From JAUVIB01 sp964424545 (GTDB taxonomy: Bacteria > Calditrichota > Calditrichia > Calditrichales > Calditrichaceae), in assembly GCA_964424545.1 (NCBI GenBank), contig CAYRJN010000131.1, positions 1-10,871 on the forward strand: a DNA stretch of 10,871 bases, in the 5' to 3' direction. The position numbers and the translations under genes are program-made. Shown here in pieces: positions 1-7,413 of the stretch (its first letter is position 1; each line of letters opens with the position of its first letter). The notes under the pieces were generated by a model. It did no database searches, was not told the DNA's origin, and was given only the letters and a program-made list of their open reading frames with translations.

Positions 1-1
1 C

Positions 2-144
2 ATCTTTCAAAGAAGTAAACAAAAAATATTAATTAATTTGCAAAGCTATGTTCTTGTCCTTCTAAAGTTTTATAAAAATATTCCGATAATCTTAAAAAAA
101 GTGCATCTGCTAATTAACTAAATTTTATTACTTTTTTGAAAGAT
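2..144. repeat. 10-base inverted repeat flanking the sensor gene's upstream region
   Basis: ATCTTTCAAA at 2-11 is the exact reverse complement of TTTGAAAGAT at 135-144. The copies bracket 123 bases of AT-rich DNA just ahead of the sensor start at 155; the second copy ends ten bases before the ATG. It could be a paired regulator site, or chance in AT-rich sequence. No convincing promoter pair is seen between the arms. Confidence 0.25.
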
Positions 145-154
145 AAATATTAAG

Positions 155-3100
155 ATGATAAAAAATCGAACTTTTTTTTATTATTTGCTGCTATTTTTAT
201 TAACGATTTCCGCTCGTTTATTATTTGCGCAGGATCAGGACATAAAATTTGAAAAGATTACTATCAAAGAAGGCTTATCCGAAAATACCGTCTATTCTAT
301 TAGTCAGGATGATCATGGCTTTATGTGGTTTGGGACGCAAGACGGGTTAAATAAATTTGACGGTTACAAAGTATCCGTTTTCTCCTCAATAGATAAACTT
401 GATTCTTTGCATATTTCCGATAATTGGATAAATAAAATAAAAAGCGATAGCGTCGGCAATATGTATATCGCCACAAATGGCGGTGGGTTAAATGTATATA
501 ATATTCATACGAAAAAGTTTTTCTATTTTATACACAAGCTAAATGACGAGAAAACTTTGGGTTCAAATCGAATTAATACGTTCATAATAGATTCGAAAAA
601 TACATTATGGGTAGGAACAAATAACGGATTGGATAAATATGATCCTGTAAAGGGTGAATTTATCCATTACAAAAATGATCCTACGGATGCAAATAGTCTT
701 GCTGATAATTCCATCAAAGCATTATATGAAGATAAAAAAGGAAATCTTTGGATTGGTACCGAATTTAGCGGGTTAGATTTGTTTGATCGTGAAACGGGCA
801 TATTTGTTCACTATACAAAATCGGGTAATTCAGAGGGATTAAGCAGTAATTTTGTGAAATGTATCTATGAAGATTCCAAAGGAGATTTTTGGATCGGTAC
901 AAATCACGGTTTGAATTTAATGGATAGAGAAAACGGTAAATTCATCCATTATTTTAATAATCCCAGTGACAAGTTATCAATATCGGCGGATAATATTAAT
1001 ACAATATATGAAACCAAAGAGAAATTTCTGTTAATCGGTACAAATGGCGGCGGATTGAATATATTAAACCGACAACAAAATTCTTTTCATGCTTATAAAT
1101 ACAGCCCTATAGACCCATACAGTATCAGCAGCAACACGATTTGGGAAATTGCCGAAGACCGGCAAGGGAAAATTTGGATCGGTACCAGTAAAGGCGTTAA
1201 TGTAATTTATAAATTAAAATTTACAGCTTTTGCCGATGCCAAACCGACAAAATCGGGTCTTTCAGATAGCCATGTTCTCTCCCTTTATTGTGATAAGAAT
1301 AATGTTATTTGGGTTGGAACCAACCAGGGGGGATTAAACCGTATTTCTCCCGATCGCGCTCAATTTAAAGTTTATAATAAAATTAAGGGAAAACGAAACA
1401 GCCTTTCTTCCAATACAATTACGGCAATTACACAGGATTTGCATGGTAATTTATGGTTAGGAACAGCCAATGGAGGGCTCGACCGCTTTGATGTCAAAGG
1501 AAATAAGAGTCTCCATTTTGTTAATGATCCCGAAAACTATATGAGCTTGAGCAGCAATACGGTTTATTGTACTTATATGGATTCGGAAGGTACGTTATGG
1601 ATTGGAACGGACAAAGGGTTAAATCGCTTTGATGAAAGATCCGGTTTGTTTCAGCGCTATGAGTATTTATATCAAGACTCCACATCTCTTAGTAACAATC
1701 ATGTCCAATGTATTTTTGAAGACAGCGAAAAGAATTTATGGATCGGCACCTATGGCGGCGGCTTAAATCTTTTTAACCGAAAAGATCAAACTTTTAAACG
1801 CTTTCAAAAAGATCCTTCAAATAAGTATGCCATCAGCAGCAACAGGGTTCGTGTTATTTATGAAGGAAATAAGGGGGTTTTGTGGATTGGTACGGATAAC
1901 GGTTTGAATAAATTTATTATTCGAGAAAACACTTTTATTAAGTATGATATGAAAAACGGGTTGCCTAATAATGTAATAAACGGTATTCTGAGCGATATAA
2001 AAGGGTTGCTGTGGATAAGCACCAATAGGGGCATTTTTTCATTTGCACCCCTCAGCGGTGAAATAAAAACTTTTGATGTGAGCGACGGATTGCAGGGATT
2101 CGAATTCTCGCCGGGCGCTTGCAGCGCCGGACCTAAGGGGAATCTTTTATTTGGAGGAATTAGCGGACTGAATGAATTCTATCCTAATCAAATAAAACTT
2201 AATCACGACGTACCCCCAATTTTGCTTACTTCCTTTAAGGTGTTTGGCAAAGAGTATGATTTTGGCAAATCGCTGCAGGATATTAAATCGATTAATCTTT
2301 CTTATAAACAAAATTTTATTACTTTTGAGTTTGCTATTCTGGATTATTTGAATAATGATAAAAAAGAGTATGCTTATATGTTGGAAGGCTTTGATAACGA
2401 TTGGAATAATATCGGCAGCCTTAATCATATAAGTTATAGTAACCTGGACGGCGGAGATTATGTTTTTAAAGTACGCGCCGCCAACAATGACGGATTTTGG
2501 AATAATAAAGGCATCTCGTTAAATGTACATATAGAACCGCCATTCTGGAATAAATGGTGGTTTAGAATTATAATGGGATTAATTATCATTTCATCCGTTT
2601 ATTCTTATTATTATCGCAGAATCAACAGCGTTAAACGACAGCGTGAATTTTTAAGAAAACAAGCCGACGAAAGATTGGTTGAATTAAGAGCAAGCAATAA
2701 AAAACTGCTTCGTGCCCAACAAGATTTAAAAAGACGGGCTAAGCTGGCCACTTCGTTATACGAAATAGGAAGGCGCATCAGCGGCGAGCTGGAACTTGAG
2801 CCGCTTTTGGCTCAGCTTGTTAAAAGCTCTTACGAATCTTTTGGCTATTACGGTGTAATGATATTATTGCGTGATGATAGTGAAAATGTATTTAAATTAA
2901 GGGCTATTGCGGGGGGATATGCGGATATTTTTCCTGCAGATCTTACTATTAAAGAGAATGAAGGCATGATCGGTAAAGCCGCCACTGCAAAAAAAATACA
3001 GATAAGCGGCGATGTTACAAAAGATCCTAATTATGTTAGAAAAGCGGGGGAAATAACAAAATCGGAAATGTGTATACCGATAATAAGCGGTAACAACGTG

Positions 3101-4768
3101 CTTGGCGTGCTTGATCTGCAAAGCGTTGAGAAAAACGCTTTTTCCGACGCGGACATATCTGCGGTGGAAATGTTAAGCACTCAAGTGGCGACAGCAATAA
3201 ATAATGCGCGTCTTTTCGAGAAAGCTCAGCATGAAATTAAAGAAAGAGAAAAAGCGGAAGCCGATTTGATAGAATCGCATAACGAGGTGCTGGAAGCTAA
3301 AAAAGAGATGGAAATTATTTTTGAAGAGTTGCAAAAATCGCATGCCGAAATACTTGACGCAAAAAATGAAACGGACCTTATTTTTCAAAATGTGGAAGAA
3401 GGCTTGTTTTTATTGAGTTCCGATGGGAAGATCGGTTCGCAATATTCCGCTTCGTTAAAGAAAATGTTTAATGTGGATGATTTGCAACATCACGATTTCC
3501 TGGCACTATTAAAAGATAAAATCGATGAAAAAACAGAGGCAAGCGCGGAAGAATACTTAGAGCTGATGTTTAAGAAAGAGATTGAAGAATCAATGCTTAA
3601 CGAGTTGAATCCCCTTACGGATGTCGAATTCAGTTTTAGTAATAAGGTCGGCGTGTGGACTCATTCCAGTTATTATTCATTTAAATTTAAACGCATTATA
3701 GAAGATAATGGAGATATCGAAGAGCTCATAGTAACGGTTGTAGACGTTACCGATGAAAAGAAATTAAAAGATCAGTTGGAAGAGACGGAAGTAAATCAAA
3801 AGAGACAAATGGATTGGCTGCTTAGTATTTTGCATGTGGAGCCGGAGCTTTTGCAGGATTTTATTGAGAGCGCTCAAAGCGAACTGGACTTTATGGAAAA
3901 TACCTTAAAAAGCAGCCGCAAGCCCTCCGAGTACCGTTCCGTTTTGAAAAAAGTTTATCGTTCCGTCCATCTCGTAAAGGGTAACGCAAGTTTATTGGAC
4001 TTGAAATATTTCATCAATTTTTCCAAAGTACTTGAAGATAAGATCACCAAAATAGAGAGGAATGAAAAAATTTCGGGAATGGATTTTCTCTCTCTGGTAA
4101 TGGATATTGATGAAGGTAAAAATGTATTGCATGAATTGACCGATGTCATTAAGCGTATTGGTAAAATTCAGGAAAATTTTCGTCCTAAACGGGATTATGA
4201 AAAGAAACTATTTATACAAACATTAGAGAATTATATCAACGGTTCCGCAAATGAAGAAAATAAAAAAGTTGATCTGATTCATGATCAGTTTGATTCGGGT
4301 GAAATTCCTTATCGTTACCGGCTTGTTATAAAAGAAGTATTGATTGAATTGATAAAAAATTCTATATATAACAGTATTGAGACAATTGAGGAGAGACAAG
4401 AAAGGGGAAAGAAAGAAGCGGGAACTATTTATATTTCCACAGAAAAAATAAAAAACAGATTTATCGTTAAATATAGAGATGATGGGCGCGGAATCCCTGC
4501 AGAAGAGTTGAAGAAGAAGGCTATCGAGACGAAAGTATATACGAAAAATGAATTAGATACATGGGATAAAAAAAAGCTTGCAAGTTTAATTTTTAATTCT
4601 GAGCTTTATGGCTTAGATTCTAAAGGGATTTTTGGTAATCGCAGTATGAACATGGAAACCATAAAAATGAAACTGCGTCGTCATTCCGGTACAATTTTAT
4701 TAGATAGTTCAGGCGATAATTATTTTGAATTTATAATAGAGTTGCCTATTAAGGAAAAAATTAGTTAA
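155..4768 (+). CDS. Double-propeller membrane sensor fused to a CheA-like HPt/ATPase core
   Basis: Predicted membrane sensor kinase of 1537 residues. Seen in order: signal peptide (1-25, ending FAQ); 14 Reg_prop-type blades (about 33-682) with recurring LWIGT..GLN.F motifs, enough for two seven-bladed propellers; Y_Y_Y domain (about 686-798); one membrane span (about 803-822); GAF (about 862-1022); charged coiled coil (1022-1073); PAS-like segment (1074-1200); HPt-like domain (about 1219-1330); CheA-like ATPase (about 1350-1535). The HPt site has H1272, K1275 and E1294, matching H48, K51 and E70 of E. coli CheA by spacing. The ATPase keeps the N box (E1398, N1402) and the D1442-D-G-R-G1446 box, but the G2 box (1495-1500, NRSMNM) lacks the usual glycines. 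There is no DHp domain, CheW-like domain, receiver or AraC-type HTH, so it is not a classical hybrid two-component system. Probable first gene of an operon with the CheY and CheX genes. The start precedes the signal peptide directly; its ribosome-binding site is weak. Ligand unknown. Confidence 0.88.
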   Translation: MIKNRTFFYYLLLFLLTISARLLFAQDQDIKFEKITIKEGLSENTVYSISQDDHGFMWFGTQDGLNKFDGYKVSVFSSIDKLDSLHISDNWINKIKSDSVGNMYIATNGGGLNVYNIHTKKFFYFIHKLNDEKTLGSNRINTFIIDSKNTLWVGTNNGLDKYDPVKGEFIHYKNDPTDANSLADNSIKALYEDKKGNLWIGTEFSGLDLFDRETGIFVHYTKSGNSEGLSSNFVKCIYEDSKGDFWIGTNHGLNLMDRENGKFIHYFNNPSDKLSISADNINTIYETKEKFLLIGTNGGGLNILNRQQNSFHAYKYSPIDPYSISSNTIWEIAEDRQGKIWIGTSKGVNVIYKLKFTAFADAKPTKSGLSDSHVLSLYCDKNNVIWVGTNQGGLNRISPDRAQFKVYNKIKGKRNSLSSNTITAITQDLHGNLWLGTANGGLDRFDVKGNKSLHFVNDPENYMSLSSNTVYCTYMDSEGTLWIGTDKGLNRFDERSGLFQRYEYLYQDSTSLSNNHVQCIFEDSEKNLWIGTYGGGLNLFNRKDQTFKRFQKDPSNKYAISSNRVRVIYEGNKGVLWIGTDNGLNKFIIRENTFIKYDMKNGLPNNVINGILSDIKGLLWISTNRGIFSFAPLSGEIKTFDVSDGLQGFEFSPGACSAGPKGNLLFGGISGLNEFYPNQIKLNHDVPPILLTSFKVFGKEYDFGKSLQDIKSINLSYKQNFITFEFAILDYLNNDKKEYAYMLEGFDNDWNNIGSLNHISYSNLDGGDYVFKVRAANNDGFWNNKGISLNVHIEPPFWNKWWFRIIMGLIIISSVYSYYYRRINSVKRQREFLRKQADERLVELRASNKKLLRAQQDLKRRAKLATSLYEIGRRISGELELEPLLAQLVKSSYESFGYYGVMILLRDDSENVFKLRAIAGGYADIFPADLTIKENEGMIGKAATAKKIQISGDVTKDPNYVRKAGEITKSEMCIPIISGNNVLGVLDLQSVEKNAFSDADISAVEMLSTQVATAINNARLFEKAQHEIKEREKAEADLIESHNEVLEAKKEMEIIFEELQKSHAEILDAKNETDLIFQNVEEGLFLLSSDGKIGSQYSASLKKMFNVDDLQHHDFLALLKDKIDEKTEASAEEYLELMFKKEIEESMLNELNPLTDVEFSFSNKVGVWTHSSYYSFKFKRIIEDNGDIEELIVTVVDVTDEKKLKDQLEETEVNQKRQMDWLLSILHVEPELLQDFIESAQSELDFMENTLKSSRKPSEYRSVLKKVYRSVHLVKGNASLLDLKYFINFSKVLEDKITKIERNEKISGMDFLSLVMDIDEGKNVLHELTDVIKRIGKIQENFRPKRDYEKKLFIQTLENYINGSANEENKKVDLIHDQFDSGEIPYRYRLVIKEVLIELIKNSIYNSIETIEERQERGKKEAGTIYISTEKIKNRFIVKYRDDGRGIPAEELKKKAIETKVYTKNELDTWDKKKLASLIFNSELYGLDSKGIFGNRSMNMETIKMKLRRHSGTILLDSSGDNYFEFIIELPIKEKIS
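257..2200 (+). repeat. Tandem coding repeats: 14 beta-propeller blades
   Basis: Within the sensor gene, a unit of roughly 45-50 codons recurs 14 times. Each ends in a motif like LWIGT followed by GLN and an aromatic or hydrophobic pair. Recognisable cores include MWFGTQDGLNKFD, LWVGTNNGLDKYD, LWIGTYGGGLNLFN and the degenerate last one LLFGGISGLNEFY. Fourteen blades match the two seven-bladed propellers known from periplasmic halves of hybrid two-component systems in Bacteroides. The repeats are diverged at DNA level, so they are protein repeats rather than recent duplications. Confidence 0.8.
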
Positions 4769-4815
4769 ATTAAGCTTAAATGAATCAAAATGCATTAATT
4801 TAGGAGGTACATTTA

Positions 4816-5181
4816 ATGAGTGAAAAAGTAAAAGTGATGATTGTTGACGACTCGTCAATAATACGCAAAGTGATTGAAAAACAACTGACAACATATAATA
4901 TTGAAGTTGTCGGCAGGGCGGGAGATGGAATTGAAGCGCTGGAACTCTTTAAAAAAACGCATCCTGATATAGTTACGCTTGACATCACCATGCCCGAAAT
5001 GGACGGGCTGCAAGTGCTTGAAGAAATTATTAAATTAGACAGCACCGTTAAAGTAATGGTTATTACGGCAATGTCCGATAAAGCAACGGGTTTAAAGGCC
5101 ATAAAACTCGGAGCAAAAAGCTTTTTAGGAAAACCGTTTACGGAAGATAAATTAAAAGAAACTTTTGAAAAATTAATATAA
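4816..5181 (+). CDS. CheY-like single-domain response regulator
   Basis: A 121-residue stand-alone receiver domain with no output domain. The phosphorylation site is complete: acidic pair D11/D12, phospho-acceptor D56 (in TLDITMPEMDG), switch residue T84 and K106 followed by P107. F103 takes the place of the aromatic switch residue. The start is well set by AGGAGG at 4802-4807, eight bases before the ATG. It lies 47 bases after the sensor kinase and 27 bases before the CheX gene, so the three are likely co-transcribed. Inference: it takes phosphate from the HPt histidine of the upstream sensor and is dephosphorylated by CheX. Its target is not visible; with no flagellar or chemotaxis genes here it need not act on a flagellar motor. 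The receiver call is certain, the partners are not. Confidence 0.93.
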   Translation: MSEKVKVMIVDDSSIIRKVIEKQLTTYNIEVVGRAGDGIEALELFKKTHPDIVTLDITMPEMDGLQVLEEIIKLDSTVKVMVITAMSDKATGLKAIKLGAKSFLGKPFTEDKLKETFEKLI

Positions 5182-5208
5182 TCTCACATTAATAAGGAGT
5201 GAAAAATT

Positions 5209-5655
5209 ATGAAGGAAACGGATCTTCATTTTTTTATCGACAGTATTTTAAACTACTTTAAAGAAGTTTCGGGTGAAGACGCTTCTACCGGTATTCCTTA
5301 TATTAAGGGCGACGAACCTATAGTTTTTGAATTTTCGGGAATAATCGGTATTTCAGGAAAAAGAAAAGGAAGCGTTTATTTTACGGCGACACAAGCTATG
5401 CTTAAAGAACTTGGAAAAATAATACTTGGTACGGATGACCTTGGAAATGAGGAGATTAAAGATTTGGTTGGTGAAATTGCCAATACAATTTCCGGGAATG
5501 TACGACAGGCATACGGCAGTGATTTTATGATTTCTGTTCCGGTTGTTGTGGAGGGCGAAGCAAAAGACATAAAACTTCCGCATGATCTACAAACTTTTGT
5601 TATTCCGCTCACTTGGGGAGACCATGAATCATTTTTAGTTGTATGTCTTGAATAG
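5209..5655 (+). CDS. cheX: CheX-like CheY-P phosphatase
   Basis: A 148-residue protein of the CheC/CheX/FliY family, which removes phosphate from CheY-P. The mark is a single E-x-x-N catalytic motif in helix LVGEIANTISGN (E89 and N92), the arrangement of CheX; CheC usually carries two such motifs. The beta strands before it (GSVYFTAT) and the closing strands (IPLTWGDHESFLVVCLE) fit the family fold, and the length is near the usual 150-160 residues. AAGGAG at 5194-5199 supports the ATG at 5209. It follows the CheY-like gene by 27 bases, the expected pairing of substrate and phosphatase. What is unusual is its place next to a propeller sensor rather than among chemotaxis genes. Confidence 0.85.
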   Translation: MKETDLHFFIDSILNYFKEVSGEDASTGIPYIKGDEPIVFEFSGIIGISGKRKGSVYFTATQAMLKELGKIILGTDDLGNEEIKDLVGEIANTISGNVRQAYGSDFMISVPVVVEGEAKDIKLPHDLQTFVIPLTWGDHESFLVVCLE

Positions 5656-5663
5656 CCGTTCGG

Positions 5664-5694
5664 TTAGAAAAAATTATTGTACTTTGCTTATAAT
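5664..5694 (+). promoter_or_regulatory. Candidate promoter ahead of the degenerate CheA-like gene
   Basis: A perfect TATAAT (5689-5694) with a TG four bases upstream lies in the 110-base gap between the CheX gene and the next gene. The best -35 is poor: TTAGAA (5664-5669), 19 bases away. It would give a leader of about 65-115 bases depending on the start codon used, and would let the downstream gene be expressed apart from the sensor-CheY-CheX unit. In an AT-rich genome a TATAAT can arise by chance. Confidence 0.35.
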
Positions 5695-5813
5695 CTCCGA
5701 TAGTCGTATAAACGTTAATTTCGTGAGAGCGGGGGTTCTATATCTATTTTATTGGATAGCATTGTTTGAAATGTTCTGTTATTACAGATTGTATTAAATT
5801 ATGTACGGGTTTT

Positions 5814-7304
5814 ATGCCAGAATATCAGGATGGAAATATCGAAAACAAATCTATGGATAATCAGTCATTAAAAAATGAACTGAAATTCGAAAAATTAAAA
5901 AATGCACAATTGCTCGATGCTCTTGGTATTACTTTGTTTTTCATCAACAAAGAGTTTTTACTAACGGGGCATCATTCCAAAGATGTGGAAGAGATATTCG
6001 GAGAATCCAATTTGGAAGGGCAGCGCTTTCTGGAGCTTATGAAAAAACATATCCCCGAAGATGTTGTTCAGAGTACGGAAGAGTTCCTTTCGTTTATGAT
6101 ACGACCCGATCTTGATGAAGAGCTTATCGTCGATATGAATCCGCTTAAAGAGATTGAATTTTTTTATAATGATGAGTGGGGGCAATGGATATCTTCCCGG
6201 CATCTTAGTTTTAAATTTAATCGAATTCTCGATGGAGAAGACGTAGCTGCGCTGGTTTGTATGATTAACGATATTTCAAAAGTGATTGAATTGACAAACA
6301 GAGTTGCCGAAGCGGAGAAACTGGCCGAAAAACAAACCGAATGGCTGGTTAATATTTTGCATGTCAGTCCTGTTTTGATGCAGGAGTTTGTAAACGTTAT
6401 AGAAAACGGTCTGAAAAATATTGATGATGTTCTAAGAAACCCCGTAAAAGCCGGTGGATATGACGCAATGTTAAAAAAAATTATTATGATTACGCGACAT
6501 ATTCACGGAACTTCCGCCTTGCTTGATCTGGAATTTTTTATGAATAAAGCGGAAGAATTTAAAAATGATGTGGAGCAGATAAAAAATAAGTCGGAGCTTT
6601 CCGGCAGTGATTTTGTTCCGGTAGTAATCAAGCTCGGTGAAATTCGTGAGATGCTGAACGAGGTTAAGACATTAATGCAGCGGCTGAAGCATTATCGGGA
6701 TACTCTGCGCACAACGCGGCGATATGAAGGCAGTTTATTGGTACATACGGTGGAGAATCTTATTAGAACGTTAGCCGAACAAGCCGGTAAAGATATAAAA
6801 TTTATTCATGATAAATTTCAAACGGAAGCCATTCCTTTCAGCAAGCAGCAGCTTGTAAAAGAATTTTTAATGACGCTCACCCGATTTACAATTCTGCATA
6901 ATATCGAAGATGCGGAAAAAAGAAAGGCTGCAAATCTAGATCCTACCGCCTATATTGAAATTGAGACTTTTGTTGAGAAAAGACATTTCGGATTCAAATA
7001 TAAGCATAACGGCCGCTTAATCAGAATAGAACGTATGTTGCAAAAGGCTATCGATATGCATTTAATTGAGGAAGAGGATGAAGAAGAAAATATTGACGGG
7101 TCGTCTCTCGGTACGGAAGTATTACAACTGTTTTTTACGCCGAATTCCTCGATTTCAACATTAGAACAAGCTACGGACGGTGAAGATATCTATAAAGACA
7201 TGCAGTTAATCCGCAAGAAATTAGCCATGCACGGCGGTCGTTCAAAAGTGGTTTTTACAAGTGAAGAAAATTGTGAATACACTATAACCATTCCCAAAAA
7301 ATAA
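5814..7304 (+). CDS. Degenerate CheA-like protein, paralogue of the sensor's C-terminal half
   Basis: A soluble protein of 496 residues, no signal peptide or membrane span, colinear with residues ~1070-1535 of the first gene: PAS-like segment, HPt-like helices, ATPase-like domain. Shared stretches include LNPL/MNPL before the PAS strand, WLLSILHVEP/WLVNILHVSP, and NASLLDL/TSALLDL. Its active sites look dead. At the HPt site the aligned His is R228 (codon 6495), the Lys is H231 and the Glu is K250. In the ATPase, E and N of the N box are T354 and F358, and the D-x-G-x-G box reads HNGRL (398-402). An acidic run, residues 419-425, sits in the lid region. The start is unsure: the frame opens at a TTG (5766, 512 residues), with ATGs at 5814 and 5853; none has a good ribosome-binding site, and homology begins after all three. 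Likely a non-catalytic scaffold, decoy or output partner; that role is inference. Confidence 0.8.
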   Translation: MPEYQDGNIENKSMDNQSLKNELKFEKLKNAQLLDALGITLFFINKEFLLTGHHSKDVEEIFGESNLEGQRFLELMKKHIPEDVVQSTEEFLSFMIRPDLDEELIVDMNPLKEIEFFYNDEWGQWISSRHLSFKFNRILDGEDVAALVCMINDISKVIELTNRVAEAEKLAEKQTEWLVNILHVSPVLMQEFVNVIENGLKNIDDVLRNPVKAGGYDAMLKKIIMITRHIHGTSALLDLEFFMNKAEEFKNDVEQIKNKSELSGSDFVPVVIKLGEIREMLNEVKTLMQRLKHYRDTLRTTRRYEGSLLVHTVENLIRTLAEQAGKDIKFIHDKFQTEAIPFSKQQLVKEFLMTLTRFTILHNIEDAEKRKAANLDPTAYIEIETFVEKRHFGFKYKHNGRLIRIERMLQKAIDMHLIEEEDEEENIDGSSLGTEVLQLFFTPNSSISTLEQATDGEDIYKDMQLIRKKLAMHGGRSKVVFTSEENCEYTITIPKK

Positions 7305-7413
7305 ACTCATTTATCCCGCTTAAAATAAATTGCTTCATATCATTATTTATTTAAATTTAGCCCTATATTTTTAATATAAATATGAAATACTTATTAGCGT
7401 TACGAGAATTAAT

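Noticed and set aside
155..4768. Calling the first gene a classical hybrid two-component system (HTCS)
   Set aside because: The propeller and Y_Y_Y half fits, but there is no HisKA/DHp, receiver or AraC HTH domain; the C-terminal half is HPt plus CheA-like ATPase.
4800..5102. Long antisense open frame over the CheY gene (100 codons, - strand)
   Set aside because: It mirrors a clear receiver domain with a strong ribosome-binding site on the + strand and has no recognisable product. The other minus-strand frames in the window are shadows for the same reason.
5775..5788. TCTGT-TATT-ACAGA hairpin or operator ahead of the pseudo-kinase
   Set aside because: Arms of only five bases, no U-tract, and no second copy noticed; expected by chance.
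5814..7304. Pseudogene call for the degenerate CheA-like gene
   Set aside because: The frame is intact over about 500 codons with conserved hydrophobic pattern and normal-looking codons; only active-site residues are changed, which fits a maintained pseudo-enzyme.
7323..7352. AAATAAAT / ATTTATTT inverted repeat as a terminator after the pseudo-kinase
   Set aside because: The eight-base stem is all A-T with a 14-base loop and no U-tract after it; too weak to call a terminator.
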